From Rhizobium sp. SL86 (GTDB lineage: Bacteria > Pseudomonadota > Alphaproteobacteria > Rhizobiales > Rhizobiaceae): a stretch of DNA of 64,000 bases. Numbering within the stretch: position 1 is the first letter of the stretch; every line of letters starts with the position of its first letter. Both the position numbers and the translations under genes were made by a program. Shown here one piece after another: positions 1 to 8,984 of the stretch. The notes under the pieces were generated by a model. It saw only the letters and a program-made list of their open reading frames with translations. It ran no database searches and was not told the DNA's origin. The stretch lies in NCBI RefSeq assembly GCF_026672545.1, contig NZ_JAPPRJ010000001.1, positions 806,001 to 870,000 on the forward strand, in the 5' to 3' direction.

Positions 1-568
1 TGAGGTCTGCGAGATCCTGAAGCGTGACCGGCTGTGCCGGGTCCTCCTGCAGGCGCTGCAGCGCGCACCGCAGCCGGTCATCCGGCAGTGTCTGCGCCGG
101 CCGCTCTTCGGCCAGGTGCATCAGAAGCGAAAAAAGACGCTCCTCCACCATCAAGGGAGCATCCTTCACCGGAGCGGCCGTGGCCGCGGCAAACAGCGCC
201 GCTGCCTCGTCGGCAAGCCGATGGTCTCGGGCGACCGGCCTCGTCAGCTCGAGCTGCCGGTGCTTGCCATCCGTCAGGTCAAGGCCTGCCGCCCAGACGA
301 TCTGCGGATCGAGATAGATCATCCGCCAGGCGCGGCCGCCCTCGCCAAGCGGCTTGCCGTCATGCACCTCGCCCGGATTGACGGTAATCACGTCGCCGGC
401 CTCGGCCTCGACGTGGCCACGTCCGCTCGCCGACTGCTGCGCACCCCGCAGGATGACGCCGATGCCGAACTGGTCATGGGTGTGGCGGCAAAAGGTCATG
501 GCGGAATCGGCCACGACCGCGTCGATGCCGGACATACCTGACGGCAGAGAGAGAAAGCGGCCATTCAT
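1..568 (-). CDS. AraC-family transcriptional regulator (partial, C-terminus outside window)
   Basis: The gene runs off the left edge; 189 codons are visible. The ATG at 568 follows AAGGTG by about 8 nt. Residues about 25-110 look like the cupin-type ligand-binding domain of AraC regulators: HTHDQFGIG near residues 29-37, and a GDVITVNPGEVHDG stretch near 58-71. The last visible residues (PVTLQDLADL) match the start of an AraC helix-turn-helix domain, the rest of which lies outside the window. Effector and targets cannot be read from the sequence. It shares orientation with the PilZ-like and agl genes upstream, but nothing here shows cotranscription. Confidence 0.8.
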   Translation of the reverse strand, partial: MNGRFLSLPSGMSGIDAVVADSAMTFCRHTHDQFGIGVILRGAQQSASGRGHVEAEAGDVITVNPGEVHDGKPLGEGGRAWRMIYLDPQIVWAAGLDLTDGKHRQLELTRPVARDHRLADEAAALFAAATAAPVKDAPLMVEERLFSLLMHLAEERPAQTLPDDRLRCALQRLQEDPAQPVTLQDLADL

Positions 569-630
569 CCGGGTCACCTTTGCCAAGCATCTTGGTTGCC
601 GGCGAAATCCGAGATCTTAGCCCGGCACCC

Positions 631-1029
631 TCACCAGCTCCTCACATCCAGCTTCTTGTCTTTGTGCGCCGGATGGGTCGAGAAGATGAAGATGCGGTTC
701 AGTTCCTTTTCCGTCAACAGGCGCAGGAAACGCACATCGATCGTGTTGTTGGCATTCATGCGCATCAAAACGCAGCCGATCTTCATGATGCGGGCATCGG
801 GAATGTCGAGGACGAATTCGTTGGGCAGGTTCGACTGCGAGAGGAGCGACAGGACCGCCCCGCTCATCGAGATGGCGATCACGTCGCAGCGGCGCTGCGC
901 CATGTGCATGACGTGCTTTTCGGTGAACTCGATCCGTCCCGCATTCATCGTCTCTTCAAGCTTGAACCGCGTTTCGCGGTCATACATGAAGGACTCTTCC
1001 TTTTTCAGGTAGTGCGGACGAGAATTCAT
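631..1029 (-). CDS. Small PilZ-like protein, 132 aa
   Basis: Short soluble protein without signal peptide or membrane segment. The stretch with RR, then AISMSGAVLSLL and NEFVLDI, resembles the RxxxR...(D/N)xSxxG layout of PilZ c-di-GMP-binding domains. The second motif is divergent (SMSGA rather than D/NxSxxG), so c-di-GMP binding is uncertain. I chose the ATG at 1029 because GAGGG lies just upstream; a TTG at 1059 would add 10 residues without a better ribosome site. Rhizobial genomes carry many such small PilZ proteins. A role in motility or surface polysaccharide control is possible but not shown. Confidence 0.55.
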   Translation of the reverse strand: MNSRPHYLKKEESFMYDRETRFKLEETMNAGRIEFTEKHVMHMAQRRCDVIAISMSGAVLSLLSQSNLPNEFVLDIPDARIMKIGCVLMRMNANNTIDVRFLRLLTEKELNRIFIFSTHPAHKDKKLDVRSW

Positions 1030-1144
1030 CTTACCCTCGGCATCGACGTCTTTATTCAATGCCGTGATCCTAGGGAGCGAACCTTAACATTGGGTGTGGC
1101 CAACTGTTACGTTTTGGTTACGCCCATTGCTTTGCGCAAGACGC

Positions 1145-2233
1145 TCAGCGCCGGTAGGTCTGTCCGCTTGCATCAAAAAGATGCATCTTGGCGGGATCGG
1201 CGGAAAAGCGCAGGACCTCGCCCTTTTCGACCCTGAAAATGCCCGGCAGCTTGGCAATGATCGGCTCCTCGTCGGTGAGACCCTCGATGTAGAGAAGCGT
1301 CACCTCGCCAAGCGCCTCGACGATCGCGACCTTGCCTTCGAACAGGTAATCCTCGCCGGTCGTGACGGTCAGATCCTCCGGGCGGATGCCGAAACTTGCG
1401 GCCTTGCCGGTCTCCGAAGGTTCCGTCGCAACGGGAACGGAGACGAGCTTGCCGCCCTTCAGGTCGATGCGGGTCGTCGCACCGGTTTCCTTCACCGTTG
1501 CCGGAATGATGTTCATGGCCGGCGAGCCGATGAACTTCGCTACGAAGAGGTTCTGCGGGCGCTCGTACAGTTCGAGCGGCGGGCCGACCTGTTCGATGCG
1601 CCCGGCCGACAGAACGACGATCCGGTCGGCAAGCGTCATCGCCTCCACCTGGTCGTGGGTGACGTAGATCATCGTCGTGTCCGGCATGCTCTCGTTGAGC
1701 TTGGCGATCTCGATACGGGTCGCGACACGCAGGGCCGCATCAAGGTTGGAAAGCGGCTCGTCGAACAGGAACACTTTTGGATCACGGCAGATGGCCCGGC
1801 CGATCGCAACACGCTGACGCTGGCCACCGGAGAGCGCCTTCGGCAGCCGCTCCAGATACTGCGTCAGCTGGAGAATATCGGCAGCCGCGCGCACGCGACG
1901 ATCGATCTCTTCCTTGCTTTCGCCGGCAATGCGCATGCCGAAGGCCATGTTGTCGTAGACCGTCATGTGCGGATAGAGCGCGTAGGACTGGAAGACCATG
2001 GCGATGCCGCGCTTGGAGGGCGGCACCTCGTTGACCCGGTTGCCATCGATGAACATGTCGCCGCTGGTGATCTCTTCCAGGCCGGCAATCATGCGCAACA
2101 GCGTGGACTTGCCGCAGCCGGACGGGCCGACGAAGACGATGAATTCGCCCTGCCGGATGTCGAGATCGATGCCGTGCAGCACCTTCACCTGACCATACGC
2201 CTTGCGGATGTCCTTCAGAACCAAGCCAGCCAT
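1145..2233 (-). CDS. aglK: Alpha-glucoside ABC transporter ATP-binding protein AglK
   Basis: ATPase of the alpha-glucoside importer, MalK/UgpC family, 362 aa. Visible motifs are Walker A GPSGCGKS, the signature LSGGQRQR, Walker B VFLFDEPLSNLD and the switch histidine in YVTHDQ. A C-terminal TOBE-type regulatory region follows (from about residue 240), containing FGIRPEDL. The ATG at 2233 is preceded by AAGGGGAG; an upstream GTG at 2251 is less likely. It is the last gene of the minus-strand run aglE-F-G-A-K. It should act in the cytoplasm and power the AglF/AglG permease pair. Confidence 0.93.
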   Translation of the reverse strand: MAGLVLKDIRKAYGQVKVLHGIDLDIRQGEFIVFVGPSGCGKSTLLRMIAGLEEITSGDMFIDGNRVNEVPPSKRGIAMVFQSYALYPHMTVYDNMAFGMRIAGESKEEIDRRVRAAADILQLTQYLERLPKALSGGQRQRVAIGRAICRDPKVFLFDEPLSNLDAALRVATRIEIAKLNESMPDTTMIYVTHDQVEAMTLADRIVVLSAGRIEQVGPPLELYERPQNLFVAKFIGSPAMNIIPATVKETGATTRIDLKGGKLVSVPVATEPSETGKAASFGIRPEDLTVTTGEDYLFEGKVAIVEALGEVTLLYIEGLTDEEPIIAKLPGIFRVEKGEVLRFSADPAKMHLFDASGQTYRR

Positions 2234-2299
2234 GTCTCTCCCCTTCTTCACGCCTTGTGCCCGGTTGTTTGCGATGGGCCAGGTTTCGTTCGTGTTGCT

Positions 2300-2327
2300 G
2301 GTCCGGGAGCGTTGCCCCTCCCGGACC
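2300..2327 (-). repeat. Intercistronic stem-loop between aglA and aglK
   Basis: A perfect 10-bp inverted repeat (2300-2309 with 2318-2327, arms GGTCCGGGAG and CTCCCGGACC) with an 8-nt loop lies in the gap between aglA and aglK. No U-tract follows on the transcribed strand, so it looks like an mRNA-processing or stability hairpin rather than a terminator. Confidence 0.5.
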
Positions 2328-2338
2328 TGATTGTCATG

Positions 2339-3994
2339 TCATGCCAGCCGGGCGAAAAACGCGCCCCAGGCCGGCAGGCCGACGGTGCGACCATCGAGCG
2401 TCGCCTCGAAGCCGTGACCGGTCAGCACTTCCCATTCGCCCGCCGGAAGTTCCGCGTCGATCGAGTCTGCGCTCATGTTGAAGAGGCAGAGCAGCGTCTC
2501 GTTGCCGAAGGAGCGGGTATAGGCGAGCAGGCTTTCGGTCGGGGCCAGGAAGGCGATCTCGCCCTTGGCGAAGGCCAGATGCTCACGCCGGAAGGCGAGG
2601 AAGCGGCGATACTGCTCCATCACCGAAGTCTCAACGCCCTGCTGAACGTTGACGGCGCGCAGCTGGTGCTCCACCGGGATCGGCAGCCAGGTCTTTTCCG
2701 CGGTGGAGAAGCCGGCCTGAGCCGCATGATCGTCCCACACCATCGGCGTGCGGCAACCGTCGCGGCCCTTGAATTCCGGCCAGAACTGGATGCCATACGG
2801 GTCCTGCAGATCGGCAAAGGCGATATCGGCCTCCGTCAGGCCGAGTTCCTCGCCCTGATAGATGCAGATCGAACCGCGCTGCGTCAGCAGAATGGCAGAC
2901 AGCAGCTTGGCATAGGCCTCGCGGTCCATCACGTCGGCGCCCCAGCGGGAAACATGGCGCACGACGTCGTGGTTGGAAAAGGCCCAGCAGGCCCAGCCTT
3001 CCGGTGCTGCCGCGGCAAAATCCTTCTGTACTTCAGCGACACGCGCCGGTGTCAGCTGATCGGGCGCCAGGAATTCGAAGGCGTAGCACATCTGCATCTT
3101 GTCGCCGCCGGAGGTATATTCCCCGACGATTTCGAGACCGCGCTGGCTGTCGCCCACCTCGCCGACGGCGGCAATCGCCGGGAACTCGTTCAGCACGGCC
3201 CGGAAGCGCTTCAGGAACGCGATGTTTTCCGGACGGTTCTTGTCGTAGATATGTTCCTGGAAATTGTACGGGTTGACGGCCGGCGCCGTCGAGGCATTAC
3301 GCCGCTCGGGTGCCAGCGCCGGGTTGTCGCGCAGCTCCCTGTCGTGGAAATAGAAGTTGATCGTGTCGAGGCGGAAACCATCGACGCCGCGCTTCAGCCA
3401 GAAGCGCACGACATCCAGAAGCGCATCCTGCACATCGGCATTGTGCAGGTTGAGGTCCGGCTGCGAAGTCAGGAAGTTATGCAGGTAATACTGCATGCGT
3501 GTCGGATCCCAGGCCCAGGCGGACCCGCCGAAGATCGACAGCCAGTTGTTGGGCGGCGTGCCATCCGGCTTCGGATCGGCCCAGACATACCAGTCGGCCT
3601 TGGGATTGACACGGCTCGACCGGCTTTCGATGAACCAGGCATGCTGGTCGGAACTGTGCGAGATGACGAGGTCGATCATCACCTTGATCTTCAGGCGATG
3701 GGCCTCGGCAATCAGCGCGTCGAAATCCGACAGCGTGCCGAACATCGGGTCGACATCGGCATAATTGGAGACGTCGTAGCCGAAATCCTTCATCGGCGAC
3801 GGGAAGAAGGGCGAGATCCAGATGGCATCGGCGCCGAGGGCTGCGATGTGCGGCAGACGCGCCGTGATGCCCTTCAGGTCGCCGACGCCGTCGCCGTTCG
3901 AATCCTGATAGGAGCGCGGGTAGATCTGGTAGATGACCGCGCCACGCCACCAATCGGCGTCCGGCGCTTCCGTCGTCTGGGGAGAAGCAATCAT
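2339..3994 (-). CDS. aglA: Alpha-glucosidase AglA (GH13)
   Basis: Cytoplasmic glycoside hydrolase family 13 enzyme, 551 aa, expected to hydrolyse imported alpha-glucosides such as sucrose, maltose or trehalose to monosaccharides. There is no signal peptide. The family signatures are visible in order: the N-terminal YQIYPRSYQDSNGDGVGDL, DLVISHSSDQHAWF (region I), DGFRLDTINF with the nucleophile Asp (region II), AVGEVGD with the acid/base Glu (region III) and FSNHDVVRH (region IV). It sits between the permease gene aglG and the ATPase gene aglK, which ties hydrolysis to transport. The exact substrate cannot be fixed from sequence. Confidence 0.93.
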   Translation of the reverse strand: MIASPQTTEAPDADWWRGAVIYQIYPRSYQDSNGDGVGDLKGITARLPHIAALGADAIWISPFFPSPMKDFGYDVSNYADVDPMFGTLSDFDALIAEAHRLKIKVMIDLVISHSSDQHAWFIESRSSRVNPKADWYVWADPKPDGTPPNNWLSIFGGSAWAWDPTRMQYYLHNFLTSQPDLNLHNADVQDALLDVVRFWLKRGVDGFRLDTINFYFHDRELRDNPALAPERRNASTAPAVNPYNFQEHIYDKNRPENIAFLKRFRAVLNEFPAIAAVGEVGDSQRGLEIVGEYTSGGDKMQMCYAFEFLAPDQLTPARVAEVQKDFAAAAPEGWACWAFSNHDVVRHVSRWGADVMDREAYAKLLSAILLTQRGSICIYQGEELGLTEADIAFADLQDPYGIQFWPEFKGRDGCRTPMVWDDHAAQAGFSTAEKTWLPIPVEHQLRAVNVQQGVETSVMEQYRRFLAFRREHLAFAKGEIAFLAPTESLLAYTRSFGNETLLCLFNMSADSIDAELPAGEWEVLTGHGFEATLDGRTVGLPAWGAFFARLA

Positions 3995-4021
3995 GCGTTG
4001 TTGACCTTGAGAGAGAAGTGC

Positions 4022-5185
4022 TCAGCCGCCCTTGACCGAACCGGCAAGGAGACCGCGCACCAGATAACGTTGGAGCCCGAAGAACACCAGCAACGGCACG
4101 ATGATCGTGACGAAGGCGGAGGCCGTCAGGATTTCCCAGTTGCCGCCGCGTGAGCCGAGCAGCGCATTGAGGCTGCCGGTCAGCACCAGCTGGTCGCGCC
4201 CTGTCCCCAAGAACACGATGGCGATCAGAAGGTCGTTCCAGACCCAGAGGAACTGGAAAATGGCAAACGAGGCAAGTGCCGGGAAGGACAGAGGCAGGAC
4301 GATCTTGACGAAGATCTCGAAATCCGACGCGCCGTCGACGCGCGCACTTTCGATGATCTCCTTGGGAAGTCCGGCGATGTAGTTGCGCAGCAGATAGATG
4401 GCGAGCGGCATGCCGAAGGCGGTATGCGCCAGCCAGATGCCGGCATAGGTTTTCGACGAGGTACCGAAGAAATTGCCGACCTCGTTATAGAGCCTGAGTA
4501 GCGGGATCAGCGACATCTGCAGCGGCACGACGATGAGGCCGACCACCATGGCGATGATCAGCGCCCGGCCCGGAAAGCTCATCCAGGACAGCGCATAGGC
4601 GGCGAAGGCGGCGATCAGGATCGGGATGATGGTGGCGGGGATCGTCACCGTCAGCGAATTGATGAAGGCCTGGCCGATGCCCTCACCCTGCAGAACGGTC
4701 TGGTAGTTCGTCAGCGTGAATTCCGGCGGGGTGGCAACCGTCAGATAGATGCGCTTGCCGCGCGAACCTTCGAAGGGCGCGGTCTTGGTGTAGACGTAGG
4801 AGCCGTCGCTCTCGATGGTCAGCGTCTCGCCTTCGCCGAGATCCGCCGGTTCGCCGGCCGGGAAGGCTGCGGGGTCCTGAACGCGAACACCGAAGGCGCG
4901 CACGGTTCCACCCTGGCCCTCCTCGAAGACCGAACCGGTGATCACGTAGTTGGCGCCGTCCTGTTTTGCGCTCGAGGGATCGCCGAGACGTCCGGCGCTG
5001 GTCTGCGTCGAACTGCTGAAGGCCGTCCACCAGCCGGACGTGGTGATCTGGTCCTTATCGCGGATCGAGGTGACCAGGATGCCAAGCGTCGGGATCAGCC
5101 ACAGGATGACGATCAGGAGCACCGAGAGGTGAACGATGAGGCGCGGCAGGCCGACGCGTTTGAGACGGGTCACAAGGTTCGCCAT
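4022..5185 (-). CDS. aglG: Alpha-glucoside ABC transporter permease AglG
   Basis: Inner-membrane permease of the MalG type, 387 aa. A first membrane segment near the N-terminus (IVHLSVLLIVILWLIPTLGI) is followed by an insert of roughly 150 residues, Gly/Thr/Ser-rich and probably periplasmic, before the second segment. This makes it longer than a typical MalG (about 300 aa). The EAA loop is visible as SARVDGASDFEIFVKIVLP. The ATG at 5185 follows an AGGAGG site, and the aglF stop lies immediately before it, so translation is probably coupled. Upstream in-frame codons encode no membrane-like sequence and were excluded. Confidence 0.92.
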   Translation of the reverse strand: MANLVTRLKRVGLPRLIVHLSVLLIVILWLIPTLGILVTSIRDKDQITTSGWWTAFSSSTQTSAGRLGDPSSAKQDGANYVITGSVFEEGQGGTVRAFGVRVQDPAAFPAGEPADLGEGETLTIESDGSYVYTKTAPFEGSRGKRIYLTVATPPEFTLTNYQTVLQGEGIGQAFINSLTVTIPATIIPILIAAFAAYALSWMSFPGRALIIAMVVGLIVVPLQMSLIPLLRLYNEVGNFFGTSSKTYAGIWLAHTAFGMPLAIYLLRNYIAGLPKEIIESARVDGASDFEIFVKIVLPLSFPALASFAIFQFLWVWNDLLIAIVFLGTGRDQLVLTGSLNALLGSRGGNWEILTASAFVTIIVPLLVFFGLQRYLVRGLLAGSVKGG

Positions 5186-5186
5186 G

Positions 5187-6200
5187 TCAGTGTCCTCCTG
5201 CGTCGCGGTTCGCCTGGCGGATGTTCCAGACCATGATCGGCGTGACGGCTGCCATGATGACGAGCGCGATGACCGCACTTCGGCCACTGTCGCCGCCGCC
5301 GCGGAACATCCAGTCGAACATCAGGTTGGCGAGCACCATCGTATCCCACTGGCCGTTGGTCATAGTCAGCACGATGTCGAAGACCTTGAGGACGAGAATG
5401 GTGATGGTGGTCCAGACGACAGCGATCGTGCCCCAGATCTGCGGTACCATGATCTTCCAGAAGATCTGCCAGCCATTGGCGCCATCGATGACAGCCGCCT
5501 CGATCGTCTCTTCCGGAATACCGCGCAAAGCTGCCGAGAGGATGACCATGGCAAAACCCGTCTGGATCCAGATCAGGATGACCATCAGGAAGAAGTTGTT
5601 CCAGAAGGGCATGGAGATCCACACCTGCGGATCGCCGCCCAGCGAGGTGACGATGGCGTTCAGGAGGCCGATTTGGTTATCAGCGGCCCCGCGATATTCG
5701 TAGATGAACTTCCAGATGACGGAGGCACCAACGAAGGAAATCGCCATCGGCATGAAGACGATGCTTTTCGCGATATTGCCCCACCAGATGCGGTCGGTCA
5801 GCACGGCGATCACCAGGCCGAAGAAGGTGCAGGCAGCCGGGACGACCGCAAGCCAGAGAATGTTGTTGAAGATCGACTGCCGGAAGCCTGCGTCGAAAAA
5901 GGCCCAGCGATAGTTCGAGAGACCGACGAAGGTCTGGCCGCTGCGATCGTAGAAGGAGAGGATGAAGGTCGCGATGACCGGGTAGACGAGATAGATGCCG
6001 AGCAGCAGAAGGGCCGGCCCGAGAAACAGCCAGGGACGCACGACAGCGCGGCGGTTCAGATTGCGCGAGGCCTGCGTGACATCCCCATCGCGCACCGGCA
6101 GCGCCAGATTGAGGATCTTATCCGACAGCCAATAATAGAGAGCGCAGGCGAAAACGCCGACGATCATCACGCCAACGGCCGAGACGATCTGCGATATCAT
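5187..6200 (-). CDS. aglF: Alpha-glucoside ABC transporter permease AglF
   Basis: Inner-membrane permease of the MalF type, 337 aa, with about seven to eight hydrophobic segments, the first at the extreme N-terminus (VSAVGVMIVGVFACALYYW). The EAA motif appears as EAAVIDGANGWQIFWKIMVP. The ATG at 6200 follows GAGGGG. It pairs with AglG to form the translocation channel and is separated from aglE by a strong hairpin. Product assignment rests on the complete aglEFGAK order plus family motifs. Confidence 0.93.
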   Translation of the reverse strand: MISQIVSAVGVMIVGVFACALYYWLSDKILNLALPVRDGDVTQASRNLNRRAVVRPWLFLGPALLLLGIYLVYPVIATFILSFYDRSGQTFVGLSNYRWAFFDAGFRQSIFNNILWLAVVPAACTFFGLVIAVLTDRIWWGNIAKSIVFMPMAISFVGASVIWKFIYEYRGAADNQIGLLNAIVTSLGGDPQVWISMPFWNNFFLMVILIWIQTGFAMVILSAALRGIPEETIEAAVIDGANGWQIFWKIMVPQIWGTIAVVWTTITILVLKVFDIVLTMTNGQWDTMVLANLMFDWMFRGGGDSGRSAVIALVIMAAVTPIMVWNIRQANRDAGGH

Positions 6201-6270
6201 GTCCCCTCCTCATGGTCCTGCCCGGACCTCGTTATACCGGTGATCATTCCGGCTGTTTGTTAAGGCAGAG

Positions 6271-6303
6271 CGTGCGCGACCGGTAGGACGCCGGTCGCGC
6301 ACG
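6271..6303 (-). repeat. Strong stem-loop between aglE and aglF
   Basis: A perfect 13-bp inverted repeat (6271-6283 with 6291-6303) with a 7-nt loop lies just after the aglE stop. It lacks a run of U on the transcribed strand. Hairpins at this place in binding-protein operons typically protect the upstream mRNA or cut down read-through, giving more binding protein than permease. That role is inferred here. Confidence 0.6.
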
Positions 6304-6317
6304 GGTGTTGGCGTTCT

Positions 6318-7679
6318 TTACTTCAGGCCGTCCCAAGCCTTCTGGATCTCGTCGCCGGTCTGCTGAGCAGACTTGCCGCCGACGAAATCGACCATGCCGG
6401 TCCAGAAGGCGCCGGCGCCGATCTTGCCCGGCATCAGGTCGGAACCGTCGAAGCGGAAGGTCGTTGCCGTCGTCAGGATCTCGCCCTGCTTCTTCAGCGC
6501 ATCATTGGCATAGGCTTCGGTCTTCACACCCTTGTAAGGTGTCAGGAAACCGGACTGGGCCATCCAGACTTCATGCGCGATCGGCGTCTTCAGGAAATCA
6601 ACGAAGGCCTGGGCCGCCGGCGAATCCTTGGTGATCGTGACCAGCGTGCCGGCGCCGAGAACCGGCGTGCCCAGCTCGGGCTTCGAGGCATAGGTCGGCA
6701 TGTAGAAGAAGTCCGCATCCGTTCCGAGCTTCGTGCCTTCCGGGAAGAAGGTCGGAATGAAGGAGGCCTGGTGATGCAGGTAGCACTTCGGCGGAATGTC
6801 GAAGAGACCCTTCGGGCTGTCGCGGAAATCGGTCGAGGCGACTGCGGCCACGCCACCCGAGACATACTTTTCGTTCTTGGCGAACTTGCCGAATTCCTCG
6901 ATGACGCCGACGATCTTCGGATCGTTGAACTTCACCGTGTTGTTGACCCAGCCGTCATAGGTTTCCGGCGTGTTCATGCGCAACATCAGGTCTTCGACCC
7001 AGTCGGTTGCCGGCCAGCCGGTCGCACCGCCCGAACCGAGGCCGATGCACCAGGGCGTGCCGCCATCCTTGACGATCTGGTCGGAGAGCGCGAACAGCTC
7101 TTCCATCGTCTTCGGCACCTTGTAGCCGGCCTCCTCGAAGTTTTCCGGAACGTACCAGACGAGCGACTTCAGGTCGGCCTTGTACGGGAAGGCGAAGAAG
7201 GCGTCCTTGCCGTCCTTGCCTTTGTAGGTGCCGAGCTTGACCCAGGATTCACCCGCGCCGTAATTCGTCTTGACCCAGTCCGAGGTGTCGGCCTTCAACG
7301 GCGTGAGGAAACCCTTGGAGGCCAGATCCTGCAGAAGACCCGGCTGCGGCAGGATCGCGATGTTCGGCGGCGAACCTGCCTGCGTATCGATGACGATCTG
7401 CTGCTCGTAATTTTCCGAGGACGAATACTGGACGTTCGCTCCGGTGGCATCGTTGAAATAGGCGAGTACGCTGCGGAACAGCTTCTCGTCATCCCCGCGC
7501 CAGGGACCGAAGATCGTCAGCGTCTGGCCCTTGATGTCGCCATGCGCCTTCTTGAAGTCTTCATAGCTCTTCCAGTTGAACTTCGCATCCTGTCCGGGCG
7601 CGAACTTCAGATCTGCAGCCGTGGCAGCCGAACCTCCCAGGCAAATGGCCGCAACGCCAGCAAGCAACAAATGTCTCAT
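6318..7679 (-). CDS. aglE: Alpha-glucoside-binding periplasmic protein AglE
   Basis: Substrate-binding protein of the importer, 453 aa. The ATG at 7679 follows GGGAGG and opens a typical signal peptide (MRHLLLAGVAAICLGGSAATA, cleaved before ADLKF). Longer in-frame upstream codons are not protein-like. The mature part resembles family 1 sugar-binding proteins, with FGPWRGDDEKLFRSVLAYF near the N-terminus and GAGTLVTITKDSPAAQAFVDF later. It is the first gene of the operon and is followed by a hairpin that may raise its expression over the permeases. Ligands are probably alpha-glucosides. Confidence 0.92.
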   Translation of the reverse strand: MRHLLLAGVAAICLGGSAATAADLKFAPGQDAKFNWKSYEDFKKAHGDIKGQTLTIFGPWRGDDEKLFRSVLAYFNDATGANVQYSSSENYEQQIVIDTQAGSPPNIAILPQPGLLQDLASKGFLTPLKADTSDWVKTNYGAGESWVKLGTYKGKDGKDAFFAFPYKADLKSLVWYVPENFEEAGYKVPKTMEELFALSDQIVKDGGTPWCIGLGSGGATGWPATDWVEDLMLRMNTPETYDGWVNNTVKFNDPKIVGVIEEFGKFAKNEKYVSGGVAAVASTDFRDSPKGLFDIPPKCYLHHQASFIPTFFPEGTKLGTDADFFYMPTYASKPELGTPVLGAGTLVTITKDSPAAQAFVDFLKTPIAHEVWMAQSGFLTPYKGVKTEAYANDALKKQGEILTTATTFRFDGSDLMPGKIGAGAFWTGMVDFVGGKSAQQTGDEIQKAWDGLK

Positions 7680-7736
7680 GCAAGTACCTCCCGTTCCTGA
7701 AATCTTTGTCTTCCACCCAGACACATCAAAAGCATT

Positions 7737-7748
7737 CAAAGCGCTTTG
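7737..7748. promoter_or_regulatory. Candidate AglR operator 1
   Basis: CAAAGCGCTTTG is a perfect 12-bp palindrome with the central CG typical of LacI-family operators. It lies about 58 bp upstream of aglE, in the aglE-aglR divergent region. A near copy lies closer to aglR. Binding by AglR is inferred. Confidence 0.7.
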
Positions 7749-7893
7749 GATGCGAAGAAGCCACGCTCTGCCCCTGTGAGTCAAGAGTCTTTTCATTCCA
7801 CTTCGGATTGAAGCGAAGTGTGCCATGAATTAGAGCACACGTCACCAGCGTCCACTTTTTCATTTCCGTGCCGCCGCGCGGCTGATAAGCTCC

Positions 7894-7905
7894 CGAAGCG
7901 CTTTG
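7894..7905. promoter_or_regulatory. Candidate AglR operator 2
   Basis: CGAAGCGCTTTG differs from operator 1 at one position and keeps the AAGCGCTT core. It lies about 48 bp upstream of the preferred aglR start, so it could mediate autoregulation. The two sites are 157 bp apart centre to centre, about 15 helical turns, which would permit looping. Confidence 0.6.
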
Positions 7906-7952
7906 AACGACGTTTTTTGAGGGGAACGTCGGGAAAGTGGGGAGTGAACACG

Positions 7953-8978
7953 GTGAATCTCAAGCAATTGTCAGAACTTTTGGGGCTGTCCCAGACGACG
8001 ATCAGTCGTGCGCTGAACGGCTATCCGGAGGTCAGCGAGGAAACGCGCCAGCGCGTTCTGAAGGCAGCGGAGGAAACCGGTTATCGCCCCAACCGCGCCG
8101 CCCGCCGTCTGGCGACCGGCAAGGCCGGTTCGCTCGGCTTGGTGATGCCGATTTCCGATGGACAATCGGCGGACATCCACTTCGCGGAATTCCAGAGCGG
8201 GCTTGCCGATGAATGTCTCAATCACGAATTCCACTTCGTGATCATGCCCGCCCATCCGCAGAAGGAGGAGCAGGCGATCCGCGATCTCGTCAACAGCGGC
8301 AGCGTGGACGCCTATTATCTCGCCTATATGCGGGCGCAGGATCCTCGCATCGAGATGGCGAAGTCGCTTGCGCTCCCCTTCATCGTGCATGGCCGCTCAT
8401 TGGGGATCGCCGAGGATTACCCGTTTCTCGACGTCGACAATGAGCGGGCGTTCCGGGAGGCGGCAGACTACCTGCTTCAGCTGGGGCATCGACATTTCGC
8501 GCTGATCAACGGCCCGGCCGACCTCGACTTCGCTGCCCGTCGGCGAATTGGCGTGGAACGTGCGCTCGCGGCGGCGGGCCTTGTCCTGGAAGAGGCAAGC
8601 GTCAGCAATACCATGATGACCGATGCCAACGGTTACCTGCAGATGGCACGGCTGCTGCAAGGCGATAAACGGCCGACCGCCGTCCTCTGCGCCAGTACGG
8701 TTCTGGCGCTCGGCGCCGTGCGTGCCATCCGCGAAGCAGGCTTGCAGCTTGGCAGCGACATCTCGTTGATCGCCCATGACGACGACCTGATGCTGTTGAA
8801 GCCGGAGCATTTTTCAACGCCGCTGACGACGACGCGCTCATCGCTCCGCGAGGCGGGACGGCGGATCGCGCAAAGACTGATCGCCGCCGTAACCGGACCG
8901 GAGGCCGACCTGCCGCAGCAGGAACTGTGGACGGCAGACCTTACCATCCGTGCCTCGACGGGGCCGGCGCCCGTCTGA
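7953..8978 (+). CDS. aglR: LacI-family repressor AglR
   Basis: Transcriptional repressor of the divergent agl operon. The N-terminal HTH is clear (LKQLSELLGLSQTTISRALNG, then a hinge helix with NRAARRLATGKAGSLGLVMP), followed by a periplasmic-binding-protein-like sensor domain of about 280 residues. I prefer the GTG at 7953 because GGGGAG lies 9 nt upstream; another in-frame GTG at 7944 is possible. The nearest ATG, much further upstream, adds non-conserved sequence. It ends 6 nt from the convergent folD stop. The inducer is presumably an alpha-glucoside or a product of it. Confidence 0.9.
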   Translation: MNLKQLSELLGLSQTTISRALNGYPEVSEETRQRVLKAAEETGYRPNRAARRLATGKAGSLGLVMPISDGQSADIHFAEFQSGLADECLNHEFHFVIMPAHPQKEEQAIRDLVNSGSVDAYYLAYMRAQDPRIEMAKSLALPFIVHGRSLGIAEDYPFLDVDNERAFREAADYLLQLGHRHFALINGPADLDFAARRRIGVERALAAAGLVLEEASVSNTMMTDANGYLQMARLLQGDKRPTAVLCASTVLALGAVRAIREAGLQLGSDISLIAHDDDLMLLKPEHFSTPLTTTRSSLREAGRRIAQRLIAAVTGPEADLPQQELWTADLTIRASTGPAPV

Positions 8979-8984
8979 GACGGG

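Noticed and set aside
116..541. Plus-strand frames in the first 600 nt
   Set aside because: They are shadows of the minus-strand AraC-type regulator, whose cupin and HTH features are clear.
1094..4153. A 1,019-codon plus-strand frame opposite aglK and aglA
   Set aside because: Shadow of high-GC genes; both minus-strand genes have full family motifs.
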